DNA of 7,860 bases, taken from Longimicrobiales bacterium (GTDB taxonomy: Bacteria > Gemmatimonadota > Gemmatimonadetes > Longimicrobiales > Gaopeijiaceae). Numbering within the stretch: the first letter of the stretch is position 1; every line of letters starts with the position of its first letter. This document shows, in pieces, positions 1 through 6,630 of this stretch. The translations under genes and the position numbers were made by a program. Under the pieces are notes generated by a model. The model saw nothing but the letters and a program-made list of their open reading frames with translations. It made no database searches and was not told the origin of the DNA. The stretch spans positions 1 through 7,860 of the forward strand of contig JANQME010000350.1 in assembly GCA_028280205.1 (NCBI GenBank). Direction: 5' to 3'.

Positions 1-80
1 GGGCGGGCCGGTCGGGCAAGGTGTCCGAATCCGGCCTCCGGGAGCAAGGCACCGCTTTTGCTCCGCCACGCGGCCCGCCC
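1..80. repeat. Nested inverted repeats in the leader upstream of the M14 peptidase gene
   Basis: Bases 1-10 (gggcgggccg) are the exact reverse complement of bases 71-80. Inside them, 41-47 (ggagcaa) is the exact reverse complement of 58-64, with a 10-nt loop. Together they could form a two-level stem ending about 25 nt before the peptidase start codon. No T-run follows on the + strand, so it is not a textbook intrinsic terminator. It could be the end of an upstream gene's transcript, a 5' UTR structure, or chance pairing in GC-rich DNA. The outer arm touches the window edge, so it may extend further left. Confidence 0.4.
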
Positions 81-104
81 CCCGATCCGGAGTCACCCAA
101 GGTC

Positions 105-2834
105 ATGCGAAGACTGTTCGTCCACCTCGCGGCCGCCGTCATGCTCGTCGTCGCCGCCGCGCCGCTCACGGCCCAGAGCCGCGTCACCTCCCCGACCGAC
201 TTCTTCGGTCACGAGATCGGCGCCGACTACTTCCTCTTCAACTACGAGCGGACGCACGAGTACGTGATCCGCCTCGCGAACGAGTCGGACCGCATGGTCC
301 TCGACACGATCGGCTTCACCGAAGAGGGCCGTCCCCAGTTCCAGGCGATCATCACGGCGCCCGCGAACCACGCGAACCTCGACCGCTACCGCGAGATCAG
401 CCGTACCCTGGCCAAGGCCGAAGGCGTCTCCCGTGAGGAGGCGCAGCGGCTCGCGAACGAGGGCAAGGCGGTGATCTGGATCGACGGCGGCCTGCACGCC
501 AACGAGGTGCTCGGCGCGGCGCAGCTCACCGAGATGATCTACCGCCTCAACGAGTACACGGACGACGAGACGCTCCGGATCCTCGACGACGTAATCGTCC
601 TCGCGACGCACGCCAATCCGGACGGCATGACGCTCCTCTCCGACTGGTACATGCGGGAAGACGATCCCATGGCGCGGTCGACGTCGGGTGTTCCCGTGCT
701 CTACCAGAAGTACGCGGGACACGACAACAACCGCGACTTCTACATGGCCGCGCTGGCCGAGACGCAGAACATGAACCGCTCGATGTACCGCGAGTGGTTC
801 CCTCAGATCGTATACAACCACCATCAGACGGGGCCGCGCGGGACGGTGATGTTCGCGCCTCCCTTCCGGGATCCGCCGAACCACTACCTGGACCCGGTCA
901 TCATCACGTCGCTCGACCGCGTCGGCTCGGCGATGCACCAGCGCTTCGTCCTCGAAGGGAAGGGCGGCACGACGATGCGCTCCGGCGCCTCGTACTCCAC
1001 GTGGTGGAATGGGGGGCTGCGCACGACGCCGTACTTCAAGAACATGATCGGGCTGCTCACCGAGACGATCGGGCATCCCACGCCGATCGAGATCCCGTTC
1101 ATTCCGGGGCGCCAGATGCCGAAGGCGGATATCCCGCTCCCGGTTGAGCCTGGGCCGTGGCATTTCCGTCAGTCCGTCGAATACTCGCAGACGGCGAACT
1201 GGGCCGTCCTCGACTACGCGTCGCGCAACGCCGACCACCTGCTCTTCAACATCTGGCAGATGGGCCAGAACTCGATCGAGCGGGGCAGCACGGACTCGTG
1301 GACGACGCTGCCGTTCGAGATCGACGCAGCCGCGGAGTCGATGTTCGAGGGCACCCGGGAAGATTGGGAGCGCATCCTGCGGGATCCGGCGGACCGCGAC
1401 CCGCGCGGCTTCATCGTCCCGTCGGATCAGCGGGACTTCGCGACGGCGACCCGGTTCGTCAACGCGCTGCTCTACAACGGCGTCGACGTGCACCGCGCCA
1501 CGTCCGACTTCACGGTCGCCGGGACGAGCTATCCGGCCGGCTCCTACGTCGTGAAGGCGGACCAGGCGTTCCGCCCGCACGTGCTCGACATGTTCGAGAA
1601 GCAGCAGCATCCCAACGACTTCGCCTATCCCGGTGCCCCGCCCACCGCCCCGTACGACAACACGGGCTGGACGCTCGCGTGGCAGATGGGCGTGGAGTAC
1701 GACCGCATCCTCGACGGCTTCGACGGGCCCTTCGAGCTCATTCCCGACGTCATCGATTCGCCGCCCGCGGGCGTGGTGGCGGGAGCTTCGAACGCGCGGG
1801 GTTACGTCGTCGACCACGTCAACGACGCCTTCGTCGCCGTGAACCGCGTGTTGGCCGCCGGCGACGACGCCTGGTGGTACATGGACCCGGTGCGCGCGGG
1901 CGGGGAGAGCTTCTCCTCCGGCGCCTTCTACCTGGAAACGGACCGCGACGTCGTGGAGCGTCTCGCGGAAGAGAAGGGGCTGAGCTTCGTCGGTGTGTCC
2001 GACCGGCCGTCCGGAAACGCGATGCGGCTCGAGGCGGTGAAGATCGGGCTCTGGGATCGCTACGGCGGCTCCATGCCCTCCGGCTGGACCCGGATGATCC
2101 TGGAGGACTTCGAGTTCGACTTCGACGTCCTGTATCCGCCGGACTTCGACGAGGGCGATCTCGACGGTTACGACGTGCTTGTCTTCGAAGACGGGGCGAT
2201 TCCGGCCCCGGGGCAGCGCGGCGGCGGGGGCGGTGGATTCGGCCGGCGTGGGTCCTTGGACCCGGAGACCATACCGGAGGAGTACCGCGGTCGGATGGGC
2301 AGCGTCACCACCGAAACGACCGTGCCGCAGATTCTCGACTTCGTGCGGGAGGGGGGCGCCGCGATCGCGATCGGTTCCTCCGCGAACCTCGCCTACCATG
2401 CCGACCTCCCCGTCGAGAACCACCTGGTGCGCAGCGACGGACGACCGCTGCCCAGGGAGGAGTACTTCACGCCCGGCTCCGTGCTGGACATGAAGGTGGA
2501 CCACGTGAGCCCACTGACGCACGGCTTCGACGAGCGCGAGAACGTACTCTTCAGCCACTCCCCGACGTTCTCGCTCGCGGCCGGCGCCGAGTCACAGGGC
2601 GTGCGGCGCATCGGTTGGTACGACTCGCCGAGTCCGTTGAAGAGCGGGTGGGCGTGGGGCGAGCACTACCTGGAGAACGGGGTCGGTGCCATCGAGGCGG
2701 ACTACGGCGAGGGGAAGATCTTCCTCTTCGGACCGAAGATCACCTTCCGGGCCCAGTCGCACGGGACGTTCGGCTTCCTCTTCAACGGCATCTACTACGG
2801 CGCGACCGATGACCGTCCCGTCTCGGAAGACTGA
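105..2834 (+). CDS. Secreted M14-family zinc carboxypeptidase-like protein with long C-terminal GATase-like region
   Basis: Predicted exported zinc peptidase of the M14 (carboxypeptidase A) type, 909 residues. I chose the ATG at 105 over the upstream in-frame GTG at 21 because it starts a clean signal peptide: two arginines, a hydrophobic stretch at about residues 4-21, and likely cleavage after Ala23 (LTA/QS). A GGAG lies at 89-92. The M14 core spans about residues 35-350. It shows HANE (zinc ligands H131 and E134), NPDG at 171-174, NNR at 208-210 (like the Asn-Arg substrate clamp), HH at 239-240 (third zinc ligand) and TE with E320 as the probable catalytic glutamate. The order and the E134-to-R210 spacing fit the family. 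The roughly 500 residues beyond far exceed a normal M14 domain. About 645-909, with 'KIGLWDRYGG' and 'YDVLVFEDG', resembles the class I glutamine-amidotransferase-like fold, but I see no Cys-His-Glu triad. A glycine-rich linker sits at 703-717. The substrate is unknown; a role in peptide scavenging or cell-wall peptide trimming is inference. Confidence 0.87.
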   Translation: MRRLFVHLAAAVMLVVAAAPLTAQSRVTSPTDFFGHEIGADYFLFNYERTHEYVIRLANESDRMVLDTIGFTEEGRPQFQAIITAPANHANLDRYREISRTLAKAEGVSREEAQRLANEGKAVIWIDGGLHANEVLGAAQLTEMIYRLNEYTDDETLRILDDVIVLATHANPDGMTLLSDWYMREDDPMARSTSGVPVLYQKYAGHDNNRDFYMAALAETQNMNRSMYREWFPQIVYNHHQTGPRGTVMFAPPFRDPPNHYLDPVIITSLDRVGSAMHQRFVLEGKGGTTMRSGASYSTWWNGGLRTTPYFKNMIGLLTETIGHPTPIEIPFIPGRQMPKADIPLPVEPGPWHFRQSVEYSQTANWAVLDYASRNADHLLFNIWQMGQNSIERGSTDSWTTLPFEIDAAAESMFEGTREDWERILRDPADRDPRGFIVPSDQRDFATATRFVNALLYNGVDVHRATSDFTVAGTSYPAGSYVVKADQAFRPHVLDMFEKQQHPNDFAYPGAPPTAPYDNTGWTLAWQMGVEYDRILDGFDGPFELIPDVIDSPPAGVVAGASNARGYVVDHVNDAFVAVNRVLAAGDDAWWYMDPVRAGGESFSSGAFYLETDRDVVERLAEEKGLSFVGVSDRPSGNAMRLEAVKIGLWDRYGGSMPSGWTRMILEDFEFDFDVLYPPDFDEGDLDGYDVLVFEDGAIPAPGQRGGGGGGFGRRGSLDPETIPEEYRGRMGSVTTETTVPQILDFVREGGAAIAIGSSANLAYHADLPVENHLVRSDGRPLPREEYFTPGSVLDMKVDHVSPLTHGFDERENVLFSHSPTFSLAAGAESQGVRRIGWYDSPSPLKSGWAWGEHYLENGVGAIEADYGEGKIFLFGPKITFRAQSHGTFGFLFNGIYYGATDDRPVSED

Positions 2835-2894
2835 GCCCGGTCGTCGTCGGAGGTCCGGCGACGTCGGGAGGTTGGCGCCGCGGGCGTGAAGGAG

Positions 2895-2930
2895 CGGGGC
2901 GATGCACCGAGCGGTGTGTCGCCCCGTTTT
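2895..2930 (+). terminator. Intrinsic terminator of the M14 peptidase gene
   Basis: Bases 2895-2902 (cggggcga) pair perfectly with 2919-2926 (tcgccccg). The stem continues inward through two G-U wobbles (2903/2918 and 2904/2917) and four further pairs (2905-2908 with 2913-2916) to a 4-nt loop, 14 pairs in all. TTTT at 2927-2930 follows on the + strand. It lies 61 nt after the peptidase stop and just beyond the 3' end of the convergent dehydrogenase gene. On the - strand the two wobbles become A-C mismatches and no T-run follows, so it should work mainly on the + strand. Confidence 0.8.
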
Positions 2931-2934
2931 CCGT

Positions 2935-3693
2935 TCAGCTCGGCTGGTCGACGGGGCGGACGAGCACCTCGCTCACCGATACGTGGTCCGGGGCGGTGAC
3001 GGCGAACTCGACCGCCCGGGCCACGTCCTCCGGCTGCAGTGTCCGGCGTCCCGACCAGGAGTCCTCCCAGGCCGCCTTCGCCTCGGGCTGGCTGTCGAGG
3101 AGCTCGGTGGTCGCGAATCCCGGCTGGACGTCGGTGACACGGATCCCGTACCTGTGCCCGAGCTCCAGGTGCATCCCCCACCCGAGGGCCCGCACCGCGA
3201 ACTTCGTCGCGGAGTACACGGCCCCGCCGGGGAAGGGGCGACGGCCGGCGAGTGAGCCGATCGTGAGGAGGTGGCCTCGCTCCCGCTCGATCATTTCCGG
3301 CAGCACGGCCGAGACGAAGTGGAGCACGCCCTTCACGTTGACGTCGATCATCCGTGTCCATGCCTCGACGTCGTTCTCCTCGATCGGCGTGAGCGTCATG
3401 ATGCCCGCGTTCGCGACGAGGATGTCGACGGGGCCCAGCTCGCTCCGGGTGTGCTCGACCACCGAGCGGGCGGCTTCCCGTGACGTCGCATCCCCCGGCG
3501 CCACGATCGCCGTGCCGCCACCGCCCTCGATCTCGTCTCTCAGCTCGACCAGTCGCTCCGCTCGCCGGGCGGAGAGGGCGACGGCCGCCCCGGCGTCCGC
3601 CAGGGTGCGAGCGACGGCGCGCCCGATTCCGGATGAGGCTCCGGTGACGAGCGCGATACGGCCATCGAGCGGAGGTGCAGCTTGGGCGGACAT
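2935..3693 (-). CDS. Classical short-chain dehydrogenase/reductase (SDR), probably NADP(H)-dependent
   Basis: Cytoplasmic oxidoreductase of the classical SDR family, 252 residues, the usual length. An in-frame ATG at 3757-3759 would add 22 residues, but the ATG at 3691-3693 is chosen: the coding strand has GGGAG (3699-3703) 5 nt before it, and the added residues are Arg/Pro-rich and unlike an SDR N-terminus. The Rossmann glycine motif TGASSGIG is at 17-24. Arg43-Arg44 after the second strand favour NADP(H) over NAD(H). NAG is at 95-97. The catalytic tetrad is complete: N119, S147, Y160 and K164 (YSATK), and a PG motif at 191-192 follows. The 'VNVKGVLHFVSAVLP' stretch and the overall sequence resemble YdfG-type 3-hydroxy-acid or serine dehydrogenases, but SDR substrates cannot be read from sequence with confidence. 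The gene stands alone: convergent with the peptidase and divergent from the signalling gene. There is no N-terminal signal and no membrane segment, and no sign of damage. Confidence 0.92.
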   Translation of the reverse strand: MSAQAAPPLDGRIALVTGASSGIGRAVARTLADAGAAVALSARRAERLVELRDEIEGGGGTAIVAPGDATSREAARSVVEHTRSELGPVDILVANAGIMTLTPIEENDVEAWTRMIDVNVKGVLHFVSAVLPEMIERERGHLLTIGSLAGRRPFPGGAVYSATKFAVRALGWGMHLELGHRYGIRVTDVQPGFATTELLDSQPEAKAAWEDSWSGRRTLQPEDVARAVEFAVTAPDHVSVSEVLVRPVDQPS

Positions 3694-3730
3694 CGAAGCT
3701 CCCGGCTTGGACCGGAATGGAGGGCCACGT

Positions 3731-3759
3731 ATCCTAGGACGACTCGCCGACCGGGTCAC
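3731..3759 (-). promoter_or_regulatory. Possible sigma70-like promoter for the SDR gene, with a palindrome over the -10
   Basis: Reading the - strand, GTGACC (3759-3754) lies 17 nt from TAGGAT (3736-3731). Each matches four of six bases of the consensus -35 and -10. The start point would be near 3724, about 30 nt before the ATG. An 8-bp perfect palindrome, tcctagga (3732-3739), overlaps the -10 and could be a small operator. In GC-rich DNA such partial matches arise by chance, so this is tentative. Confidence 0.3.
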
Positions 3760-3804
3760 CTTCGACGCCGGCCGCCCCGGCCGCCCTTTGCTACCAGGAG
3801 TCCA

Positions 3805-4932
3805 GTGACCCGGGACCGCGCATCGCTGCAGGAGTGGTATCGGCAGGCCATGCGCCGCCGAATCGACGAGCTGCGGGATCTGCGTGATGGCGTAGCGGAC
3901 GGCGAACCGGGTGCGTCGAAGCAGGCGCGCGAGGTCGGGGCGGCGCTCCGCGGGTCGGGCGCCACCTTCGGCTTCTCCGCAGTGACCGCTGGAGGTGGGC
4001 TGGTCGAGTCGTCCCCGGACGATCTGCTCCTCCGCCGGCTCGAGGGGCTCGTCGCCCTGCTCCTGCGCCTCGTAGCCGCGGACGGTGGGCCGCTCCCGCC
4101 CGGAACCGAGATTCTACCGGACTGGCTGCTCATCGCGGCCGGTCTCGACGTCGATCCCGAGGCCGTGCTCGTCGAGGAAGCGCCCTGGCCGTTCGTGGCG
4201 CGCCGGGCCGATCTCGAGTCGGATGAGCTGGCGGATCGTGTCGCCGCGTACTTCGACCTCCCGGTCGCCGACTTCGACCGGTGTGACGAGCTCGCGCGGC
4301 GCCTCGTCCCGACGGCCTACGTGAGCGAGGCGCGGGTCGTCCCCCTCCGCCAGGATGCCGCCACGATCACGGTCGCCACGTCGGATCCGACGGTCCTCGC
4401 CGTCGAGCACGAGATCGAGGAGCTGACGAGTCGTCGCGTGGTCTTCGCGGTCGCGGACCCGGACCGGATCGCAGCCGCGCTGAGCGACTCCGCGACGGTC
4501 GCCCCGGCATCCACCGCCTCGTCCTCCGACGAGGTCTCCGTTGAGAGGACCATCCTCGTCGTCGATGACGATCCATGGGCCCGTTCACTGGCCCGGTTCA
4601 TTCTGGAGCGAGGGGGATTCGCGGTCGCGGAAGCGACGGACGGCGTCGCCGCTCTCGAACGGATTCGGCGGCGGCCCGACGTGAGCCTCGTCGTGGCGGA
4701 CCTGAACATGCCGCGCATGGACGGCCGCGAGTTGATTCTCGAGCTTCGCCGGGAACGGGGTGCAGACCTCCCGGTGATCGTTATGACCGGCGAGGAGGGC
4801 GAGATTCCGGAGACGCTGCTCGTGGAGGAGGGGGCCGACGACTACCTCCGCAAGCCGCTCGATCCGCGCCTCTTCCTCGCCCGGGTCGAGGCGACCGTGC
4901 GGCGTCTCGAAGCCTCGGGAGCCGCGGGGTGA
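3805..4932 (+). CDS. Signalling protein: degenerate HPt-like segment, GspE/PilB-type N-terminal (MshEN) domain and C-terminal receiver domain
   Basis: Predicted cytoplasmic two-component-type protein of 375 residues. The GTG at 3805 is chosen because AGGAG (3796-3800) stands 4 nt before it; an ATG at 3850 is the alternative and would drop 15 residues. Residues about 5-95 are helical and read like a histidine phosphotransfer domain around 'ALRGSGATFGF' (47-57), but the phosphorylatable histidine position is Ala46. About 140-228 matches the second half of the type II secretion/pilus ATPase N-terminal domain: 'RVAAYFDLPVADF', 'RLVPTAYVSEARVVPL' (166-181), 'ATSDPTVLAVEHEIEELT' (191-208). The RLG-type c-di-GMP-binding motif of MshEN is not evident. 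A Ser/Ala/Thr linker (about 228-247) leads to a complete receiver domain: D254/D255 acidic pair, phospho-acceptor D299, T328 and K350. No DNA-binding, GGDEF or ATPase domain follows. The output is therefore probably protein-protein contact; a link to pilus or secretion machinery is inference. The receiver call is firm and the two upstream domain calls are moderate. Confidence 0.85.
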   Translation: MTRDRASLQEWYRQAMRRRIDELRDLRDGVADGEPGASKQAREVGAALRGSGATFGFSAVTAGGGLVESSPDDLLLRRLEGLVALLLRLVAADGGPLPPGTEILPDWLLIAAGLDVDPEAVLVEEAPWPFVARRADLESDELADRVAAYFDLPVADFDRCDELARRLVPTAYVSEARVVPLRQDAATITVATSDPTVLAVEHEIEELTSRRVVFAVADPDRIAAALSDSATVAPASTASSSDEVSVERTILVVDDDPWARSLARFILERGGFAVAEATDGVAALERIRRRPDVSLVVADLNMPRMDGRELILELRRERGADLPVIVMTGEEGEIPETLLVEEGADDYLRKPLDPRLFLARVEATVRRLEASGAAG

Positions 4933-4957
4933 GTCGCGCGAGGAGCGCGGTTGATTT
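4932..4957 (+). terminator. Weak terminator-like hairpin overlapping the stop of the signalling gene
   Basis: The five G-C pairs of 4935-4939 with 4945-4949 are extended by two wobbles and one A-T pair (4932-4934 with 4950-4952), with loop gagga. A short GATTTT run follows. The stem is short and the T-run interrupted, so termination may be partial. If it works, the mla genes need their own promoter in the 4953-5047 gap, where I found no convincing one. Confidence 0.3.
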
Positions 4958-4994
4958 TCACCTTCCGTACCGTGAAGCTTCGACGCTTCGGCCC

Positions 4995-5042
4995 CGAAGG
5001 ATCGGCCTTCCGAGCCCAGGGCCACGCTCGATCCCTCCTTCG
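4995..5042. promoter_or_regulatory. Inverted repeat just before the mlaE start codon
   Basis: cgaagg (4995-5000) pairs with ccttcg (5037-5042), and atcg (5001-5004) with cgat (5029-5032). This gives a 10-pair stem with a 4-nt bulge (5033-5036) and a 24-nt loop, ending 5 nt before the GTG at 5048. It occupies the place where a ribosome-binding site for that GTG would lie; no purine-rich one is visible there. It may be a leader structure affecting mlaE translation, or chance. Confidence 0.3.
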
Positions 5043-5047
5043 ATTCG

Positions 5048-5860
5048 GTGAGTCTCACGGCCGTGGCGCACTCCATCCTGTCCGCCGTCGTCGGGTGGTT
5101 TGCGGGCATCGGTCGCACTTACCGCACGACGCTGGAGCACGCCGGCGCGCTCGGCGCGTTGGTGTGGGACTCGTTCGTAGCCGTGGTTCGGCTCAAGGTC
5201 CGGCCCCGGGACGTACTCACGCAGATGCACTCGATGGGCATCCAGAGCCTGCCGATCGTCTTCGTGACCGCGTCGCTGTCGGGCATCGTCACGAGCCAGC
5301 AGGGCGGGTATCAGCTCATCTCGTCCTCGCCGCCGTACGTGCTCGGCACGCTCGTCGTGAACAGCGTCGTCCTGGAGCTGAGCCCGCTCCTGACCGCGAT
5401 CGTGCTCGTCGGGCGGATCGGCGCGCGGATCACCGCCGAGCTGGGTACGATGGTCGTCTCCGAGCAGATCGACGCGTTCGAGTCACTGGGGCGTGATCCG
5501 GTCGCGGTCCTCGCGGCGCCTCGGATCATCGCGGGAGTGGTGACGCTACCCCTCCTGGTCGGCTTCGCGAACGTGATCGCCATCTGGGCGGGGATGCAGA
5601 TGGCGCGGATCGACGTGGGGCTCGGCAACGAAGAGTTCCTTTTCGGGGCCCGGCTCTTCTGGCACAGTTGGGACCTCTTCTACGGTTTCTCCAAGGCGGT
5701 GGTCTTCGGCTTCGTGATCCCGGTCATCTCGGTACACATGGGTCTGCGCACGAAGGGCGGCGCGGAGGGCGTCGGACTGCAGACGACGCAGGCCGTGATG
5801 TTCATGATCCTGACGATCCTGATCCTCGACGCCATGTTCCCGCCGCTCCTGCTCCAGTAG
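5048..5860 (+). CDS. mlaE: MlaE-family ABC transporter permease (phospholipid transport)
   Basis: Inner-membrane permease of the Mla/MCE lipid transporter, 270 residues, the usual size for the family. It is expected to dimerise and hold two copies of the ATPase below and an MlaD ring above. The N-terminal 60 residues form the amphipathic lead-in, and about five hydrophobic segments follow (roughly 64-85, 95-125, 153-182, 205-231 and 245-268). The family signature is clear: 'ELSPLLTAIVLVGRIGARITAELGTM' (110-135, read as two halves), 'SEQIDAFESLG' (138-148), 'PRIIAGVVTLPLL' (158-170) and 'GGAEGVGLQTT' near 237-247. The start is uncertain: GTG 5048 has no visible ribosome-binding site, whereas GTG 5063, five codons later, has GGTGAG at 5047-5052. 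Its stop is 4 nt before mlaF, so the two are surely co-transcribed and probably translationally coupled. Confidence 0.93.
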   Translation: MSLTAVAHSILSAVVGWFAGIGRTYRTTLEHAGALGALVWDSFVAVVRLKVRPRDVLTQMHSMGIQSLPIVFVTASLSGIVTSQQGGYQLISSSPPYVLGTLVVNSVVLELSPLLTAIVLVGRIGARITAELGTMVVSEQIDAFESLGRDPVAVLAAPRIIAGVVTLPLLVGFANVIAIWAGMQMARIDVGLGNEEFLFGARLFWHSWDLFYGFSKAVVFGFVIPVISVHMGLRTKGGAEGVGLQTTQAVMFMILTILILDAMFPPLLLQ

Positions 5861-5864
5861 GCCG

Positions 5865-6629
5865 ATGATCCGATACAGGAACGTGCACAAGGCCTTCGAC
5901 ATCCCGGTGCTCACCGGGGTGGACATGTCCGTCGAGACGGGCGAGATGTTCGCGCTCTTCGGGCCCTCGGGGGCCGGCAAGAGCGTGCTGCTCAAGACCA
6001 CGCTCGGCCTCATCGTCCCGGATCGTGGAGACGTCGAGGTCGACGGGGTGTCGCTTTATCACGGCCCGTCGGACGCGCTCGAGAAGGTGCGCCGCAAGGT
6101 CGGATACGTCTTCCAGCACGCGGCGCTGTTCGATTCGCTCAACGTCCTCGAGAACGTCTCGATCGGGCTCCCCGAGCAGGTGCTCGCCCGGATGAAGCGG
6201 GCGGAAGTGGCGCGTAAGGTGTGGGATGCGCTCGAGATCGTGAACCTGGAGCCGCGCGAGATTCTGGCCAAGCTTCCCTCCGAGCTCTCCGGCGGTATGA
6301 AGAAAAGGGTCGGGATCGCGCGGGCGATCGTGGGGCGCCCGGAGATCCTGCTCTGGGACGAGCCCACCACCGGACTCGATCCCGTCAACACGGCGGCGGT
6401 CGAGCGCCTCATCGCGCGGCTCTCGCACGAGCTCGAGGTGACCTCGCTCATCGTGACGCACGATGTCGAGGGTGGACTCAGCATCTGCGACCGGGTCGCG
6501 ATGCTGCACAGCGGTACGTTGCGCTTCAGCGGGACCCCTCAGGAGTTCAGAGACAGCCCGGACCCGGTGGTCCAGGCGTTCGTGGATCGGGCGGCCGCGG
6601 TCGCCGCTCTCGATATGGCAACGGCCTGA
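5865..6629 (+). CDS. mlaF: MlaF-family ABC transporter ATP-binding protein
   Basis: Cytoplasmic ATPase subunit that powers the Mla lipid transporter, 254 residues, full length. All nucleotide-binding motifs are present: Walker A GPSGAGKS (33-40, Lys39), Q-loop Gln84 in 'VFQHAALFDSLNV', signature LSGGM (141-145), Walker B ILLWDEP (161-167, catalytic Glu166), D-loop GLDP (170-173) and H-loop His199. The 'FQ..ALFDSL.V.ENV' and 'LSGGMKKRVGIARAI' wording is typical of the MlaF branch rather than of generic importers. The ATG follows the mlaE stop after 4 nt with only a weak AGG upstream, which points to coupled translation. The stop lies 1 nt before the mlaD ATG. A separate MlaB (STAS) partner, which in E. 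coli supports MlaF, is not seen in this window. Confidence 0.95.
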   Translation: MIRYRNVHKAFDIPVLTGVDMSVETGEMFALFGPSGAGKSVLLKTTLGLIVPDRGDVEVDGVSLYHGPSDALEKVRRKVGYVFQHAALFDSLNVLENVSIGLPEQVLARMKRAEVARKVWDALEIVNLEPREILAKLPSELSGGMKKRVGIARAIVGRPEILLWDEPTTGLDPVNTAAVERLIARLSHELEVTSLIVTHDVEGGLSICDRVAMLHSGTLRFSGTPQEFRDSPDPVVQAFVDRAAAVAALDMATA

Positions 6630-6630
6630 C

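Noticed and set aside
93..2558. Antisense open frame of 821 codons opposite the peptidase gene
   Set aside because: Very long but rich in Arg, Val, Glu and His with no recognisable domain; it is the expected shadow of a GC-rich gene, whose sense strand has signal peptide and M14 motifs.
1157..2812. Second + strand frame of 551 codons within the peptidase gene
   Set aside because: Arg/Gly-rich low-complexity product lacking motifs; out-of-frame shadow.
2996..3808. + strand open frame of 270 codons opposite the dehydrogenase
   Set aside because: The - strand product has a full SDR motif set and a good ribosome-binding site; the + frame is Ser/Arg/Pro-rich without motifs.
4951..4979. Candidate promoter TTGATT with a downstream -10 for mlaE
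   Set aside because: At 17-nt spacing the -10 would be GAAGCT, matching only two consensus positions.
4585..5118. - strand frame of 177 codons spanning the gap before mlaE
   Set aside because: It is antisense to both the receiver domain and mlaE, has no recognisable motif and no better start signal.
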